NCBI GenBank assembly: GCA_029859085.1
Contig: JAOUDU010000209.1
Span: 1 to 5,677, forward strand
Direction: 5' to 3'
From: Gammaproteobacteria bacterium
GTDB lineage: Bacteria; Pseudomonadota; Gammaproteobacteria; Pseudomonadales; Halieaceae
DNA length: 5,677 bases
The notes below the pieces were generated by a model, which did no database searches, was not told the DNA's origin, and worked only from the letters and a program-made list of their open reading frames with translations. Shown in pieces: positions 5,445 through 5,677 of this stretch (positions within the stretch are counted from its first letter, which is position 1; the number at the start of each line of letters is the position of its first letter). The translations under genes and the position numbers were made by a program.

Positions 5445-5677
5445 ATGTTGCTTGTTAGATGTCTCGGGTTGTCCGCGCTGGTCGCGCTGGCGCTCCTCGG
5501 CTGCGACGGTTCCGGTTCTTCCTCCGGGGGTGGCTCAGATCCGCCAGCCGCCGCCACCGACTTGCTGGTATACCGCTCTTACCCGAATCCGGCGCAGCTG
5601 TACAAACTCGACACCCGGGGCCGCGCTACACAACTGTCCGACGCGCTCGTCACTGGGGGTTTTTCCAATGAAACGGA
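5445..5677 (+). CDS. Lipoprotein, N-terminal part (runs off right edge)
   Basis: An ATG at 5445 opens a frame that stays open to the window end (77 full codons). The product begins MLLVRCLGLSALVALALLGC, a short charged start, a hydrophobic core and the lipobox LLGC, so C20 is the expected lipidated residue after signal peptidase II cleavage. Asp at +2 (D21) is the inner-membrane retention signal in Escherichia coli; whether it holds here is unknown. A Ser/Gly-rich linker (about 22-31) and a Pro/Ala patch follow. The visible mature part, including LVYRSYPNPAQLYKLDTRGR, loosely resembles the strand pattern of TolB-like beta-propeller repeats, but this is only an impression. No strong Shine-Dalgarno is seen; an in-frame GTG at 5436 is an alternative start. 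Another plus-strand frame from 5459 overlaps it but lacks any such signal. Function unknown. Confidence 0.75.
   Translation, partial: MLLVRCLGLSALVALALLGCDGSGSSSGGGSDPPAAATDLLVYRSYPNPAQLYKLDTRGRATQLSDALVTGGFSNET

Noticed and set aside
5459..5671. A 70-codon plus-strand frame near the right edge
   Set aside because: It overlaps the lipoprotein gene in another frame and has an Arg-rich translation. The competing frame from 5445 has a signal peptide and lipobox.

Overview
The window is GC-rich, tightly packed bacterial DNA of chromosomal character. Codon use, ATG starts with Shine-Dalgarno sites and the protein families suggest a proteobacterium, most likely an aerobic gammaproteobacterium. That placement is inference from overall impression, with no phylogenetic marker in view. 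I see no rRNA, tRNA, CRISPR array, insertion sequence or phage gene, and no obvious compositional break.

Layout, left to right: (1) the first 12 codons of a minus-strand gene with a signal-peptide-like start, leaving the window at its left edge; (2) a divergent intergenic region; (3) a 623-residue amidohydrolase of the long N-acyl-D-amino-acid deacylase group, plus strand; (4) a 114-nt gap with inverted repeats and a possible promoter; (5) a three-gene unit on the plus strand: a fused gamma-alpha subunit of a 2-oxoacid:ferredoxin oxidoreductase (KorA type), its thiamine-pyrophosphate/[4Fe-4S] beta subunit (KorB type), and a small ferritin-like/rubrerythrin-like diiron protein; (6) a 138-nt gap; (7) the first 77 codons of a lipoprotein running off the right edge.

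The oxidoreductase genes overlap by 4 nt (ATGA), and the diiron gene starts 2 nt after the beta-subunit stop, so these three are almost certainly co-transcribed and translationally coupled. KorAB enzymes convert 2-oxoglutarate (or another 2-oxoacid) plus CoA to the acyl-CoA while reducing ferredoxin, and their iron-sulfur clusters are often oxygen sensitive. A coupled rubrerythrin-like protein could protect the enzyme by removing peroxide or oxygen. This is the most interesting idea in the window, but it is inference. No ferredoxin gene or separate delta subunit is visible, so the electron acceptor must be encoded elsewhere. The deacylase precedes this unit on the same strand but has its own ribosome binding site and a 114-nt gap after it, so a functional link is not established. 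I found no clear sign of a wholly new system.
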